A stretch of DNA of 5,271 bases from Marinospirillum sp. (GTDB taxonomy: Bacteria > Pseudomonadota > Gammaproteobacteria > Pseudomonadales > Halomonadaceae), in assembly GCA_007116195.1 (NCBI GenBank), contig SKIX01000171.1, forward strand, positions 1 to 5,271, read 5' to 3'. The notes below the pieces were generated by a model. It had not been told where the DNA came from. It did not search any database and worked only from the letters and a program-made list of their open reading frames with translations. The translations under genes were made by a program, and so were the position numbers. This document shows positions 1-5,271 of this stretch, one piece after another. Position 1 is the first letter of the stretch. The number at the start of each line of letters is the position of its first letter.

Positions 1-575
1 ACCTGACGCGCATCTTGGCGGATTTCTTTCTGGCGAATTAAAGCTAAAGGGTTGCCCGCTAGATAGCCCGCTGCATGCAAGTATTGAAAAAGCCCTCGCA
101 GAACCCGCAAAGCATGTTGTTGGCTGGTTTGACTCAAGCCGCCTTGAAAGGGCCGCCAGTCAGGGCTGTGGCGCGGTGCTCGACCATGCCCACACCAGCG
201 AGCTGCGGGCTGAGGATCCTTTAGAAACTGCTGGTAATCGGCCAGATCCTGGCGATTGAGACTGGAGAAGGCCTTGCCTTTTTCCAGCCAGCACCAGAGC
301 AGCAGCCGTTCGGCTTCCTTGCGATAGGTACGAAAGGTTTGAGGTTGTTGCTGATACTCCAGCAACCAGGACTGAACCGCCTCCAGATCCGTGCGGGCAT
401 CAATCTGACAGATCTGCGTGGTTGGTGGTCGGTTCTCCCCAAAACGACCACTCAGTTCATCCGGCAGATCGGGTAGCCGCTCTAAGGGCGCTACAGGCAA
501 AGCAGGCTGTTCTGAATGGCTGGGCAGATCGGCGGACATGGCAGAGGGCTCGTGGTTAAAGGCTTGAAAGTCCAT
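1..575 (-). CDS. Tyrosine-type site-specific recombinase (phage integrase family), N-terminal part, cut by window edge
   Basis: The first 191 residues are visible; the gene continues past base 1, so the catalytic domain (Arg-His-Arg-Tyr) is outside the window. Residues about 62-180 read as the SAM-like core-binding domain of tyrosine recombinases: a helix with TFRTYRKEAERLLLWC (80-95), then SLNRQDLADYQQFL (105-118), then QQHALRVLRGLFQYLHAAGY (152-171) and the typical GNPLALI end (174-180). A polar segment around WCGHGRAPRHSPDWRPF (127-143) sits between the helices. Residues 1-60 are proline-rich and look unstructured. The start ATG at 573-575 has no good Shine-Dalgarno sequence; an internal ATG at 537-539 (residue 13) is an alternative. 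The gene diverges from a KfrA-like coiled-coil gene, with a dif-like inverted repeat 29 bp upstream of its start. That layout recalls TnpS of Tn4651, which resolves cointegrates with TnpT. Family assignment is firm; the specific role is inferred. Confidence 0.85.
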   Translation of the reverse strand, partial: MDFQAFNHEPSAMSADLPSHSEQPALPVAPLERLPDLPDELSGRFGENRPPTTQICQIDARTDLEAVQSWLLEYQQQPQTFRTYRKEAERLLLWCWLEKGKAFSSLNRQDLADYQQFLKDPQPAARWCGHGRAPRHSPDWRPFQGGLSQTSQQHALRVLRGLFQYLHAAGYLAGNPLALIRQKEIRQDARQ

Positions 576-604
576 TTTATCTGTAAATTCTGTAGTGCAC
601 CAGC

Positions 605-632
605 ATTCATGATAATTGTGGTTATCATGAAT
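605..632. repeat. Perfect 11-6-11 inverted repeat with dif-like geometry (candidate recombinase core site or operator)
   Basis: The left arm ATTCATGATAA (605-615) and right arm TTATCATGAAT (622-632) are exact reverse complements, separated by TTGTGG (616-621). The 11-6-11 layout and inner ends ATAA...TTAT match the known layout of XerCD dif sites. The left arm agrees with the inverted E. coli XerD arm, as recalled, at 8 of 11 positions. Full symmetry of the arms would suit one recombinase binding both sides. It lies 29 bp upstream of the recombinase start codon. It could instead be an operator for either neighbouring gene. The repeat is seen directly; its function is inferred. Confidence 0.8.
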
Positions 633-646
633 AAAGGCTGCTTTTA

Positions 647-683
647 GTAAATAAATTTACGTAATACGTAATATGTAATATTA
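647..683. repeat. Cluster of small palindromes and 7-bp tandem repeats
   Basis: GTAAAT-AA-ATTTAC (647-660) is a perfect palindrome. It runs into three 7-bp direct repeats, TACGTAA (658-664), TACGTAA (665-671) and TATGTAA (672-678). The first two also form an odd palindrome, TTACGTA-A-TACGTAA (657-671), and TAATAT-GTA-ATATTA (669-683) forms another. Such nested symmetry is more than AT-richness alone would suggest and fits binding sites for a dimeric or cooperative protein. The KfrA-like product of the gene just downstream is the obvious candidate, since KfrA proteins bind repeated sites at their own promoters. Binding is inferred. Confidence 0.65.
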
Positions 684-684
684 T
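656..684 (+). promoter_or_regulatory. Candidate sigma-70 promoter for the KfrA-like gene
   Basis: TTTACG (656-661, 4 of 6 consensus bases) and TATTAT (679-684, 5 of 6) are separated by exactly 17 bp, and the gene starts about 50 bp downstream. The spacer is filled by the 7-bp tandem repeats, so a protein bound there would block RNA polymerase; autorepression is the natural inference. The region is AT-rich, so chance matches are possible. Confidence 0.5.
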
Positions 685-735
685 CCCCAGGTCTAAGCTA
701 AGCCCCCTATCCGGCGAATCTATGGAGAAAATTTA

Positions 736-1758
736 ATGGCTAGAAAAGGTGTGGAGTATCAAGAAGTCGTCAGCGTTATTCAGCAGCTACAACGCCAAGG
801 AGAGAATCCGACGGTTCAGCGTATTCGTGAGCAACTCGGCACTGGCAGCTTTACTACCCTGAGTGAGCACCTTAGAAACTGGCGTGAAAACCAGCGTGAT
901 GCTAGTGCACTGCAGCAGGATGCTCAACGACTGCCCGAAGAGCTGTTGGCGATGACACAGAAAATCTGGGAGGCCGCCTGTTTTCAGGCAGATGAACAGC
1001 TCACTGCTTATCAGCAACAGGCTGATGAAGAAGTTCGCAAGGCCTTAGAGGAAAAGCATCAGGTACTTGAGCAGTCCCAACGTATTGAAGAAAGAAACCA
1101 GCTTTTGGATCAAAAAAACAGCCAACTGCTCAAAGTAAGCCAGCAACAAGCAGGTCAAATTAGTCGTCTTGAAGAGCAGTTAAGTCAGCGTGATCAAGCG
1201 TTAGAGGCGCTAGAGCAGCAAACCCAGCAGTTAAAAAGTGAGCTTTCGATTAATCAACAACAAGCTATTCAACATCAAGCTGAGTATCAACAAGCTCTTG
1301 AAGCTCAGGAGCAAAAACACTTCAGTGCTTTACAGCAGGAACAGGAACGCAATGAGGCTAACCAGCAGCGCTGGTTACAGGAAGTGGATCTAGCACGACA
1401 GCAAACGCGTGAGCTACAAGAGCGCTACCAAAGAGAGAGTCAGCAATGGCAGCACCAAGAAAAGCAACAGCTGCAGGCAAGCCAAAAAAGAGAAGAAGCT
1501 TATCGAGAGCTGGAGCAGCGCCTTGCTCAGCTTACCCTCCTGCAACAGCAGCAAAGTGAGCAACTTGAACGACAAAAACAGCAGCTACAAGAAGCCTCTG
1601 AGCAAATCGCCACAAAACAGGCTCGGCTCGAGGCTTTGCAACAAGAAGAGCGTGCCTATTGGCAACAATTAGAAGAAAAAAATACCGCTATTCAGTTATT
1701 GGAAAAACAGCTAGAGCAAGCAAGAGAGAAGCACGCCTCCCCTCTTATTCTAATTTGA
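736..1758 (+). CDS. KfrA-like DNA-binding protein with long coiled coil (TnpT-like candidate recombination accessory factor)
   Basis: The 340-residue protein has two parts. Residues 5-52 match the KfrA N-terminal DNA-binding domain: EYQEVVSVIQQL, then the characteristic NPTVQRIREQLGTGSFTTL (24-42) and a helix ending in NWR (48-50). Residues about 85-335 are an almost unbroken Gln/Glu/Arg-rich coiled coil without prolines, ending in a short SPLILI tail. There is no signal peptide or membrane segment, so it should be cytoplasmic and nucleoid-associated, probably multimeric. Start ATG 736 is supported by GGAGA at 724-728. Known relatives include plasmid KfrA (autorepressor and segregation factor) and, by architecture and divergent position next to a tyrosine recombinase, TnpT of Tn4651, which assists TnpS. 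The divergent recombinase and repeat-rich promoter favour a recombination or autoregulatory role here. The stop lies 6 bp from the stop of the converging stress-protein gene. Confidence 0.85.
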   Translation: MARKGVEYQEVVSVIQQLQRQGENPTVQRIREQLGTGSFTTLSEHLRNWRENQRDASALQQDAQRLPEELLAMTQKIWEAACFQADEQLTAYQQQADEEVRKALEEKHQVLEQSQRIEERNQLLDQKNSQLLKVSQQQAGQISRLEEQLSQRDQALEALEQQTQQLKSELSINQQQAIQHQAEYQQALEAQEQKHFSALQQEQERNEANQQRWLQEVDLARQQTRELQERYQRESQQWQHQEKQQLQASQKREEAYRELEQRLAQLTLLQQQQSEQLERQKQQLQEASEQIATKQARLEALQQEERAYWQQLEEKNTAIQLLEKQLEQAREKHASPLILI

Positions 1759-1764
1759 TTGAGG

Positions 1765-2196
1765 CTACTGGCGAATGACCATCACAGATATTTCGGCTCT
1801 TTCAACAACTCGGGCCGCTGTAGAACCAAGAAAAAAGCGCTCTACAGCCTTAGGACCATGGCTCGGAATAACGATTAAATCCGCCTGAATGCGCTGAGCT
1901 TCTTTCAAAATTTGCTTGTAGGGTTTGCCTTCGACTGCACGCAACTTAACTTCTAAGCCTGCAGGCAGATGGGGTTCTACCAAGGCTTGCAGCTGCTGGT
2001 AGGTGGCCTCTAAAACCTGAGCCATTGCTGGGCGAGGAAGATAGCTGGCGACTAAAGGCGAGCCCAAGCCAGGCAGAACACTTAATACTTGTAGCTGAGC
2101 TTGATGGGCTAGTGCCAGCTCTATGGCGGCTTTAATCGCCTTAGTTGAAGCCTTACCTTCATTGATATCGAGTGGTAATAGTAAGCGCTTAAACAT
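1765..2196 (-). CDS. Universal stress protein, UspA family, TeaD-like by context
   Basis: The 143-residue protein has the single-domain UspA fold: MFKRLLLPLDI at the N-terminus with the nucleotide-site Asp (D10), an Ala-rich helix, and LQVLSVL as strand two. The C-terminal block runs from LIVIPSHG to GSTAARVVERA and ends in strand VMVIRQ. The family ATP signature G-2X-G-9X-G-S/T is present as P111-S-H-G114-9X-G124-S125, so the first glycine is a proline; ATP binding is likely but not certain. A longer in-frame start at 2268 exists, but the start at 2196 has AGGAGG at 2203-2208 and begins the family's usual N-terminus. It overlaps the permease stop by 8 bp (ATGTTTAA), implying coupled translation. 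In Halomonas elongata the Usp TeaD is encoded with and modulates the TRAP transporter TeaABC; a similar regulatory role is inferred. Confidence 0.92.
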   Translation of the reverse strand: MFKRLLLPLDINEGKASTKAIKAAIELALAHQAQLQVLSVLPGLGSPLVASYLPRPAMAQVLEATYQQLQALVEPHLPAGLEVKLRAVEGKPYKQILKEAQRIQADLIVIPSHGPKAVERFFLGSTAARVVERAEISVMVIRQ

Positions 2197-4813
2197 TGTC
2201 TGCCTCCTGCTTGAACTTAGGGTGAGAGCCGCCTTGGCGGCGGATACGTTGCAGTTGCAGCCAAGCAATCAAGCCCAAGAACCCAAGAGGTGGTAGTAGC
2301 ATCCACTCTTTTGCTGGCCGTTCCAGCTCACGCTCAACCGCAGTGATTTCCCAGCCAAAGTCGATGCCTAAAGCTTCTGCAGGTGAGCCCCAGGTCACTA
2401 GGTCTACTTCAACCTGGTTATCAAAAATGGATAACATGAGCCCGGCTTCTTCCAGGCGCTGCCTGCCCTCGCCTGCATCACCCAAAGGAAGGAGCACCAC
2501 TTTGCTCACTTCACGGCCATCCAGGCTTTCTCCCGAAACCCAAACCCTCAGCCCTCCATTTTTAGGGATTTGCCCTGCCACTTCAGCAATTTGTGCTGCG
2601 GGCAGAGTCTCAATCGGCGGGTAGATACGATCCCACCAGAACTCAGGTCGAAACAGGCTGAAGGCAATCAGCAGCATCGCCAGAGTTTCCCAAACTCGAT
2701 TGCGAGTTAACCACCAGTGTTGAGTTGCAGCAGCAAACACCAGGATGGCAACAGTAGCACTAATGATGACAATCAACAGATGGAAAATGCCTTGAATATC
2801 CATCAACAGCAACTGAGTGTTAAAAATGAACATAAAAGGCAGTACTGCAGTTCTAATATCATAGGCAAAGCCCTGAACCCCAGTCTTAATAGGGTCGGCG
2901 CGAGCAACTGCAGCTGCAGCATAGGCTGCCAGCCCCACCGGTGGCGTATCATCAGCTAGAATGCCGAAATAGAATACAAACAGATGCACGGCAATCAGGG
3001 GAACTAACAGGCCATTCTGTGCGCCCAGCTCCACTACAACAGGGGCCATCAAAGTAGAGACGACGATATAATTAGCTGTAGTTGGCAAACCCAAACCAAG
3101 AATCAAGCTAATCAAGGCTGTAAAGATAAGAATCAGCATCAAGCTGCCGCCCGAAATAAACTCAACAAAGTCGGTCATTACCAGACCAATACCTGTCAAG
3201 GTTACCGTGCCTACAACTATGCCTGCGGCAGCTGTCGCCACCCCAATACCTATCATGTTTTGCGCGCCTTTCACCAGGCCATAAAAAAGGTCCTCAACTC
3301 CTTCTTTGGTTGCACTGGAAAAGCTTTGCTGTAAATGCTGGCCTCGCTGTTTCCGAAACCAAATTTGTAGAGGTTTTTGAGTTAATAAAATAAAAATCAG
3401 AAACATGGTGGCCCAGAAAGCAGCCAAGCCAGGTGAAAAGCGCTCAACGGCTAGGCACCAGATCAGAACAACAACAGGCAACAAATAATAGAGGCCTGAC
3501 TTTATAGTGGGCCCTACTTCTGGCAGCTCAGTCACAGGTGCATTAGGGTCATCCATTTTTAGTTCTGGATAACGGCAGGCATAGGCAAGCAATGCCAGAT
3601 AAGCTAACAGGGTCAGCAATAAAATAAGCGGTAAAGCCCAGTCACCAAAAACAACTTTGACCCAGCCAATGGAGTAATAAACCAACAAGGTTAGGATACA
3701 CAAGCCTAACAGAGTCCCTACGAAGCTGGTCAAACTCTGCGCTAAGGTTGGTTTATAGCGTCGCGGCAACCCCAGCATCTGTGCCTTACAGGCTTCTAGG
3801 TGGACGATATAAATCAAAGCAATATAAGAGATCAGTGCAGGAAGAATGGCATGCTTAATAACATCCAGGTAAGGAATGCCAACATACTCCACCATCAAAA
3901 AAGCCGCCGCGCCCATAATCGGTGGTGTCAGTTGACCATTGGTAGAGGATGCTACCTCCACCGCTCCTGCCTTGGTTGCAGGGAAACCCACACGCTTCAT
4001 TAGAGGAACAGTAAAAGTACCTGTGGTGACCACATTGGCAATCGAGGAGCCGGAAATTATGCCAGACATACCGGAAGCCACTACAGCGGCCTTTGCCGGG
4101 CCACCACGCATATGCCCGAGCAGTGAAAAAGCCACCTTGATGAAATAATTACCGGCTCCGGCCCGTTCCAGCAGTGCGCCGAAAAGCACAAACAAAAACA
4201 CAAAGCTGGCTGAAACACCTATAGCGACCCCAAACACCCCTTCCGAAGTCAGCCACTGGTGAGACAGCAGTCGCTCAATACTGGCACCACGATGCGAAAT
4301 GACTTCAGGGAAATAAGGGCCAAAATAGGTGTAAATGAGAAAAATACCCGCCACGACCATTAAAGGTGGGCCTAAGGCCCTTCGTGTAGCTTCTAGCAGC
4401 AGTAGCATCCCTATACCGGCAAAAATCAGATCCTGAGTGATGGGAATACCAGGGCGTGTTGCTAGCGCATCATAAGCCCAAACCAAATACAGGGCTGAAG
4501 CTGCTCCTCCGAGTGCAAAAAGCCAGTCTTGCCAAGGAATTCGCTGTTGAGGCGAGCGTTTAAAAGCAGGGTAAACAAGAAAGGCCAGAAAAATGGCAAA
4601 AGCCAAGTGCAGAGGGCGAGCAAAAGAAGAGCTGATCAAAGAAAAGGGAGAGGCATACCAAAGCTGAAACAGCGACCAGGACAAGGCGACCAGTAGAATT
4701 AACTTTCCAGCCAGGCCCGATGGATTTCGTGAACCGCTTTCAGCTTCAGCTAAACGTTGTGCAGCTGTATCACTGGTATCGACATAAATGGACTTGTTTT
4801 TCTGCTCACTCAT
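2189..4813 (-). CDS. TRAP transporter fused permease (DctQ-DctM fusion, TAXI type) with C-terminal DUF3394/PDZ-like domain
   Basis: The 874-residue inner-membrane protein moves a solute, delivered by a TAXI binding protein, using an ion gradient. Residues 1-33 are hydrophilic. Hydrophobic segments from about 34 to 142 form the small-subunit (DctQ-like) part. The large-subunit (DctM-like) part spans about 145-695 and has both family repeats: GMSGIISGSSIANVVTTGTF (248-267) with STNGQLTPPIMGAAAF (290-305), and the pseudo-symmetric LGLGLPTTANYIVVS (572-586) with ILADDTPPVGLAAYAAA (618-634). After a membrane pair near 676-720, residues about 725-840 form a soluble segment like DUF3394, including a PDZ-like GSPAEALGIDFGWEITAVE (809-827), closed by one more hydrophobic helix (838-853). 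This extension explains why it is longer than plain fused TAXI permeases. GAGGA at 4821-4825, 7 bases upstream, supports the ATG at 4811-4813. The substrate cannot be read from sequence; organic or amino acids are usual for the family. Confidence 0.95.
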   Translation of the reverse strand: MSEQKNKSIYVDTSDTAAQRLAEAESGSRNPSGLAGKLILLVALSWSLFQLWYASPFSLISSSFARPLHLAFAIFLAFLVYPAFKRSPQQRIPWQDWLFALGGAASALYLVWAYDALATRPGIPITQDLIFAGIGMLLLLEATRRALGPPLMVVAGIFLIYTYFGPYFPEVISHRGASIERLLSHQWLTSEGVFGVAIGVSASFVFLFVLFGALLERAGAGNYFIKVAFSLLGHMRGGPAKAAVVASGMSGIISGSSIANVVTTGTFTVPLMKRVGFPATKAGAVEVASSTNGQLTPPIMGAAAFLMVEYVGIPYLDVIKHAILPALISYIALIYIVHLEACKAQMLGLPRRYKPTLAQSLTSFVGTLLGLCILTLLVYYSIGWVKVVFGDWALPLILLLTLLAYLALLAYACRYPELKMDDPNAPVTELPEVGPTIKSGLYYLLPVVVLIWCLAVERFSPGLAAFWATMFLIFILLTQKPLQIWFRKQRGQHLQQSFSSATKEGVEDLFYGLVKGAQNMIGIGVATAAAGIVVGTVTLTGIGLVMTDFVEFISGGSLMLILIFTALISLILGLGLPTTANYIVVSTLMAPVVVELGAQNGLLVPLIAVHLFVFYFGILADDTPPVGLAAYAAAAVARADPIKTGVQGFAYDIRTAVLPFMFIFNTQLLLMDIQGIFHLLIVIISATVAILVFAAATQHWWLTRNRVWETLAMLLIAFSLFRPEFWWDRIYPPIETLPAAQIAEVAGQIPKNGGLRVWVSGESLDGREVSKVVLLPLGDAGEGRQRLEEAGLMLSIFDNQVEVDLVTWGSPAEALGIDFGWEITAVERELERPAKEWMLLPPLGFLGLIAWLQLQRIRRQGGSHPKFKQEADNV
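2203..2208 (-). promoter_or_regulatory. Strong Shine-Dalgarno sequence for the stress protein, inside the permease gene
   Basis: AGGAGG on the minus strand lies 6 bases before the ATG at 2194-2196 and within the last codons of the TRAP permease. It decides the start in favour of the 143-residue product over the 167-residue reading, and with the 8-bp overlap suggests that ribosomes finishing the permease reinitiate here. Confidence 0.85.
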
Positions 4814-4846
4814 TTAGATGTCCTCTGCGGCGAATATCCAGGGCAC

Positions 4847-4884
4847 AAAAAAACCAGCTAAACTCCTAGGTGCCTAGCTGGCTT
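4847..4884 (-). terminator. Intrinsic-terminator-like hairpin between binding-protein and permease genes
   Basis: On the minus strand, AAGCCAGCTA (4884-4875) pairs with TAGCTGGTTT (4860-4851) through ten pairs including one G-U, with a 14-base loop that itself contains CCTAGG, followed by a run of T (seven in all, 4853-4847). It lies in the 107-bp gap between the solute-binding protein stop and the permease start. Partial termination here would yield more binding protein than permease, a common arrangement in binding-protein transporter operons. Alternatively it could protect the upstream mRNA's 3' end. If termination were complete, the permease would need its own promoter, and none is evident in the remaining short gap. 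Confidence 0.75.
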
Positions 4885-4920
4885 GTCATTTGACAGCGTT
4901 TAAGCTCAACAACTCAGGGC

Positions 4921-5271
4921 TTAGTCAAGTAAGCCTGCTTCACGATAATAACGCTCTGCGCCTGGGTGCAGTGGAGCGGACAGACCCGCGCTCACCATGT
5001 CTTCTTTATTGAGTCCAGCAAAAGCCGGGTGAAGGCGAGTGAAGGTATCAAAGTTGTCAAATACTGCCTTAACCAATTGATAAACCTGTTCTTCTGGTGT
5101 ATCGACCCTCGTTACAAGCGTTGCCGCCACACCAAAGGTTTCTACATCATCAGGGTTGCCTGAATATTCGCCGCCTGGAATCGTTGCTCGGCGATAATAA
5201 GGATATTTATCTAGCATTTGATCAACAAAGTCACCCCGAACATTGACCAAACGGCTCGCACAGCTGCTAGT
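4921..5271 (-). CDS. TAXI-family TRAP transporter solute-binding protein, C-terminal part, cut by window edge
   Basis: The last 116 residues are visible; the open frame runs unbroken to the right edge, so the signal peptide and ligand-binding N-terminal lobe are outside. The C-terminus is typical of the TAXI family: [16 protein letters not shown], then a beta segment [13 protein letters not shown], the helix [27 protein letters not shown], and the closing [18 protein letters not shown]. It should be a periplasmic (or lipid-anchored) protein that captures the substrate and docks on the fused permease encoded next in the same direction. It ends at TAA 4921-4923, followed by a terminator-like hairpin. 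No true start lies in the window; a TTG codon at 5248-5250 is internal. The family is secure; the substrate is unknown. Confidence 0.93.
   Translation of the reverse strand, partial: TSSCASRLVNVRGDFVDQMLDKYPYYRRATIPGGEYSGNPDDVETFGVAATLVTRVDTPEEQVYQLVKAVFDNFDTFTRLHPAFAGLNKEDMVSAGLSAPLHPGAERYYREAGLLD

Larger units (their letters stand above)
576..735. promoter_or_regulatory. Divergent intergenic control region, possible recombination locus
   Basis: This 160-bp AT-rich region separates the divergent recombinase and coiled-coil genes. From left to right it holds a perfect 11-6-11 inverted repeat (605-632), a 14-bp palindrome (647-660), three 7-bp tandem repeats (658-678), a candidate rightward promoter (656-684) and a Shine-Dalgarno sequence GGAGA (724-728) for the rightward gene. 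No convincing leftward promoter was found: a poor pair can be drawn through the inverted repeat, but both boxes match the consensus weakly. In Tn4651 the recombination site rst lies between divergent tnpS and tnpT; by analogy this whole region may be both the control region and the recombination site. Confidence 0.6.

Noticed and set aside
221..451. Open frame of 76 codons on the minus strand inside the recombinase gene
   Set aside because: It is a shifted frame of the recombinase, whose own frame gives a clear core-binding domain from 575 to 1; the 76-codon product has no recognisable features.
1409..1672. Open frame of 87 codons on the plus strand within the coiled-coil gene
   Set aside because: It is an out-of-frame shadow of the Gln-rich coiled-coil codons and has no plausible ribosome-binding site or family resemblance.
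1735..1765. GCCTC...GAGGC pairing around the convergent stops as a bidirectional terminator
   Set aside because: Only five pairs with a 21-base loop and no T-run on either side; too weak to call.
2197..2268. Longer 167-residue start for the stress protein
   Set aside because: The extra 24 residues lie outside the UspA fold, and the strong AGGAGG at 2203-2208 is correctly spaced for the start at 2196.
3800..4148. Overlapping plus-strand open frames opposite the TRAP permease
   Set aside because: They lie antisense to highly conserved permease motifs and their products resemble nothing known.
5248..5250. TTG as a start for a short 109-residue gene
   Set aside because: The frame continues upstream to the window edge without a stop, and the protein is clearly the C-terminal end of a TAXI binding protein.

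Overview
The window looks like part of a gammaproteobacterial chromosome, probably from a marine or halophilic lineage of the Oceanospirillales/Alteromonadales type. That placement is inferred from gene families: a TAXI-type TRAP transporter with an added C-terminal domain and a linked universal stress protein, as in Halomonas-like bacteria. It is not proven by any marker gene. There are five genes, two of them cut by the window edges, and no RNA gene, CRISPR array or insertion sequence was seen.

Left part (1-1758): two divergent genes share a 160-bp intergenic region (576-735). Leftward runs the N-terminal part of a tyrosine recombinase. Rightward runs a 340-residue protein with a KfrA-type N-terminal DNA-binding domain and a very long glutamine-rich coiled coil. 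This layout, a tyrosine recombinase and a coiled-coil DNA-binding protein diverging from a shared site, resembles the TnpS/TnpT cointegrate-resolution module of Tn4651-family transposons, but no Tn3-type transposase or transposon end is visible. The intergenic region holds a perfect 11-6-11 inverted repeat (605-632) with the geometry and inner bases of Xer/dif sites. Beside it is a cluster of small palindromes and 7-bp tandem repeats (647-683) that sits on the likely promoter of the coiled-coil gene. Together this is the most interesting object in the window: a candidate self-contained site-specific recombination system with its own crossover site and accessory-protein sites.

Right part (1765-5271): a leftward operon, reading from the right edge: the C-terminal end of a TAXI-family TRAP solute-binding protein, a 107-bp gap holding an intrinsic-terminator-like hairpin, an 874-residue fused TRAP permease (small and large membrane subunits in one chain, plus a C-terminal DUF3394/PDZ-like extension), and a small UspA-family protein whose start overlaps the permease stop by 8 bp. 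The binding protein should deliver an organic acid or similar solute to the ion-driven permease. The hairpin would let the binding protein be made in excess. The stress protein may regulate the transporter, as TeaD does for TeaABC. The operon converges on the coiled-coil gene with only 6 bp between stop codons.
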